Positions 5,580-6,218 of a DNA stretch of 6,218 bases are shown piece after piece; positions within the stretch are counted from its first letter, which is position 1; each line of letters begins with the position of its first letter. A program made the translations under genes and the position numbers. This stretch comes from Bacteroidia bacterium (GTDB lineage Bacteria > Bacteroidota > Bacteroidia > B-17B0 > Aurantibacillaceae): the NCBI GenBank assembly GCA_026418315.1, contig JAOABO010000106.1, positions 1-6,218 on the forward strand, written 5' to 3'. Below the pieces are notes generated by a model that was given only the letters and a program-made list of their open reading frames with translations, was not told the origin of the DNA and did not search any database.

Positions 5580-6218
5580 TTAACTCAAGATAAGCTCTCT
5601 TATCTTAAAAACCTCAGATGAAATATCTTCAAAAAGTTTGGAATCCATTTTTTTATAATCGGGGATGGAATTAATTTTGTTATGAAGGGAAATCAAATTA
5701 TTAAGAATCGGCTCAATTTCCTTATTCTGAGCGCTAAAATCTTTCAAAACATTAATTAAGTTACCTAAATGAAACCTTTGTTCCCATACATGTTTGTATG
5801 ATAAATCTTTGACACGATTATCAGGTGCACCTTTCGATAATTTGCAATTTAGATATACCCCTTCTAACCATGCACCGGTTATTATCAAGGTAAAATCGTA
5901 TAATCTTTTATTGTTTTTAAGATAGGAGTCACTCTGAATGTAAATATCTTCCATTATTTTAGTTAAACTATCTTTATTACTTAAGTTTTTATCCATTCTC
6001 TGTTTTAATCCTTCATTCATAATACCTTCTATTCCTATGTTTTTACTTAATTGATATATGGATTTATAGTAATTCAATACATCACTACCTTGATTATAGT
6101 TTAATACATAGAAAACATCTGCATTATAAATTCCAAGTACCAAACATTTTTTGTAATTCTCGGTGATGGAGTTGAATTTTTTAGGATCTAAAAGAATAGA
6201 ATTGTTGTAAGATAAATT
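5580..6218 (-). CDS. Conserved Bacteroidota protein of unknown function, 5' end off the window
   Basis: The reading frame enters from the right edge with no stop, so the gene is partial: 212 C-terminal residues are visible and the N-terminus, including any signal peptide, is missing. A TTG at 6141-6143 could be taken as a start, but the frame stays open and protein-like upstream of it (for example DPKKFNSITENYKKCL), so it is internal. The sequence resembles, from memory, a Bacteroidota family of predicted secreted or lipid-anchored proteins. Shared features are an LGIYNADVFYVLNYNQ block, then YKSIYQLSKNIGI, a DSLTKIMEDIYIQSDSYLKNN helix and an ITGAWLEGVYL block. The visible part looks largely helical, charged and soluble, with no membrane segment. 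I know of no assigned function. It converges on hemJ and is probably unrelated to the heme genes. Confidence 0.75.
   Translation of the reverse strand, partial: NLSYNNSILLDPKKFNSITENYKKCLVLGIYNADVFYVLNYNQGSDVLNYYKSIYQLSKNIGIEGIMNEGLKQRMDKNLSNKDSLTKIMEDIYIQSDSYLKNNKRLYDFTLIITGAWLEGVYLNCKLSKGAPDNRVKDLSYKHVWEQRFHLGNLINVLKDFSAQNKEIEPILNNLISLHNKINSIPDYKKMDSKLFEDISSEVFKIRELILS
5587..5606. repeat. Perfect 8-bp inverted repeat in the 3' end of the minus-strand gene
   Basis: AAGATAAG at 5587-5594 and CTTATCTT at 5599-5606 pair perfectly across a CTCT loop. The hairpin covers codons for the last residues (KIRELIL) of the minus-strand protein and ends 5 bases before its stop codon. No T-run follows on either strand, so it is not a standard intrinsic terminator. 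It may shape or protect transcript ends arriving from either direction. Confidence 0.45.

Noticed and set aside
6141..6143. TTG as the start of the minus-strand gene
   Set aside because: The frame remains open to the window edge, and the upstream residues fit the same protein family, so the true start lies outside the window.

Overview
The window comes from a low-GC chromosome that is almost certainly Bacteroidota. Three things support this. Perfect TAnnTTTG boxes, the -7 consensus of that phylum, precede four of the five plus-strand genes. No start codon has a recognisable Shine-Dalgarno sequence. The gene content includes an Omp28-type lipoprotein, a long-form PurC, and a conserved Bacteroidota protein of unknown function at the right edge. 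I cannot place it below phylum with confidence.

Layout: five plus-strand genes occupy positions 43-5375 with gaps of only 3-48 bases. They are hemA (glutamyl-tRNA reductase), a fused hemC-hemD (hydroxymethylbilane synthase plus uroporphyrinogen-III synthase), an Omp28-like lipoprotein with a CxxC motif that starts with GTG, purC (SAICAR synthase) and hemJ (oxygen-independent-type protoporphyrinogen IX oxidase). A 204-base AT-rich spacer follows. A convergent minus-strand gene then runs off the right edge, so its N-terminus is missing.

Three of the five plus-strand genes belong to tetrapyrrole synthesis. HemA makes glutamate-1-semialdehyde from Glu-tRNA, the entry to the C5 route. HemCD turns porphobilinogen into uroporphyrinogen III in one polypeptide. 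HemJ oxidises protoporphyrinogen IX near the end of the pathway. HemL, HemB, HemE, HemN/F and HemH are not in the window. purC (purine synthesis) and the Omp28-like lipoprotein lie between them. purC and hemJ are separated by 3 bases and must be co-transcribed.

The most notable observations are the single-chain HemCD fusion, the very short predicted leaders (hemA may be leaderless), a promoter box embedded in the last codons of hemA, and a perfect 8-bp inverted repeat in the last codons of the minus-strand gene. I found no mobile element, CRISPR array, RNA gene or clearly new multi-gene system.
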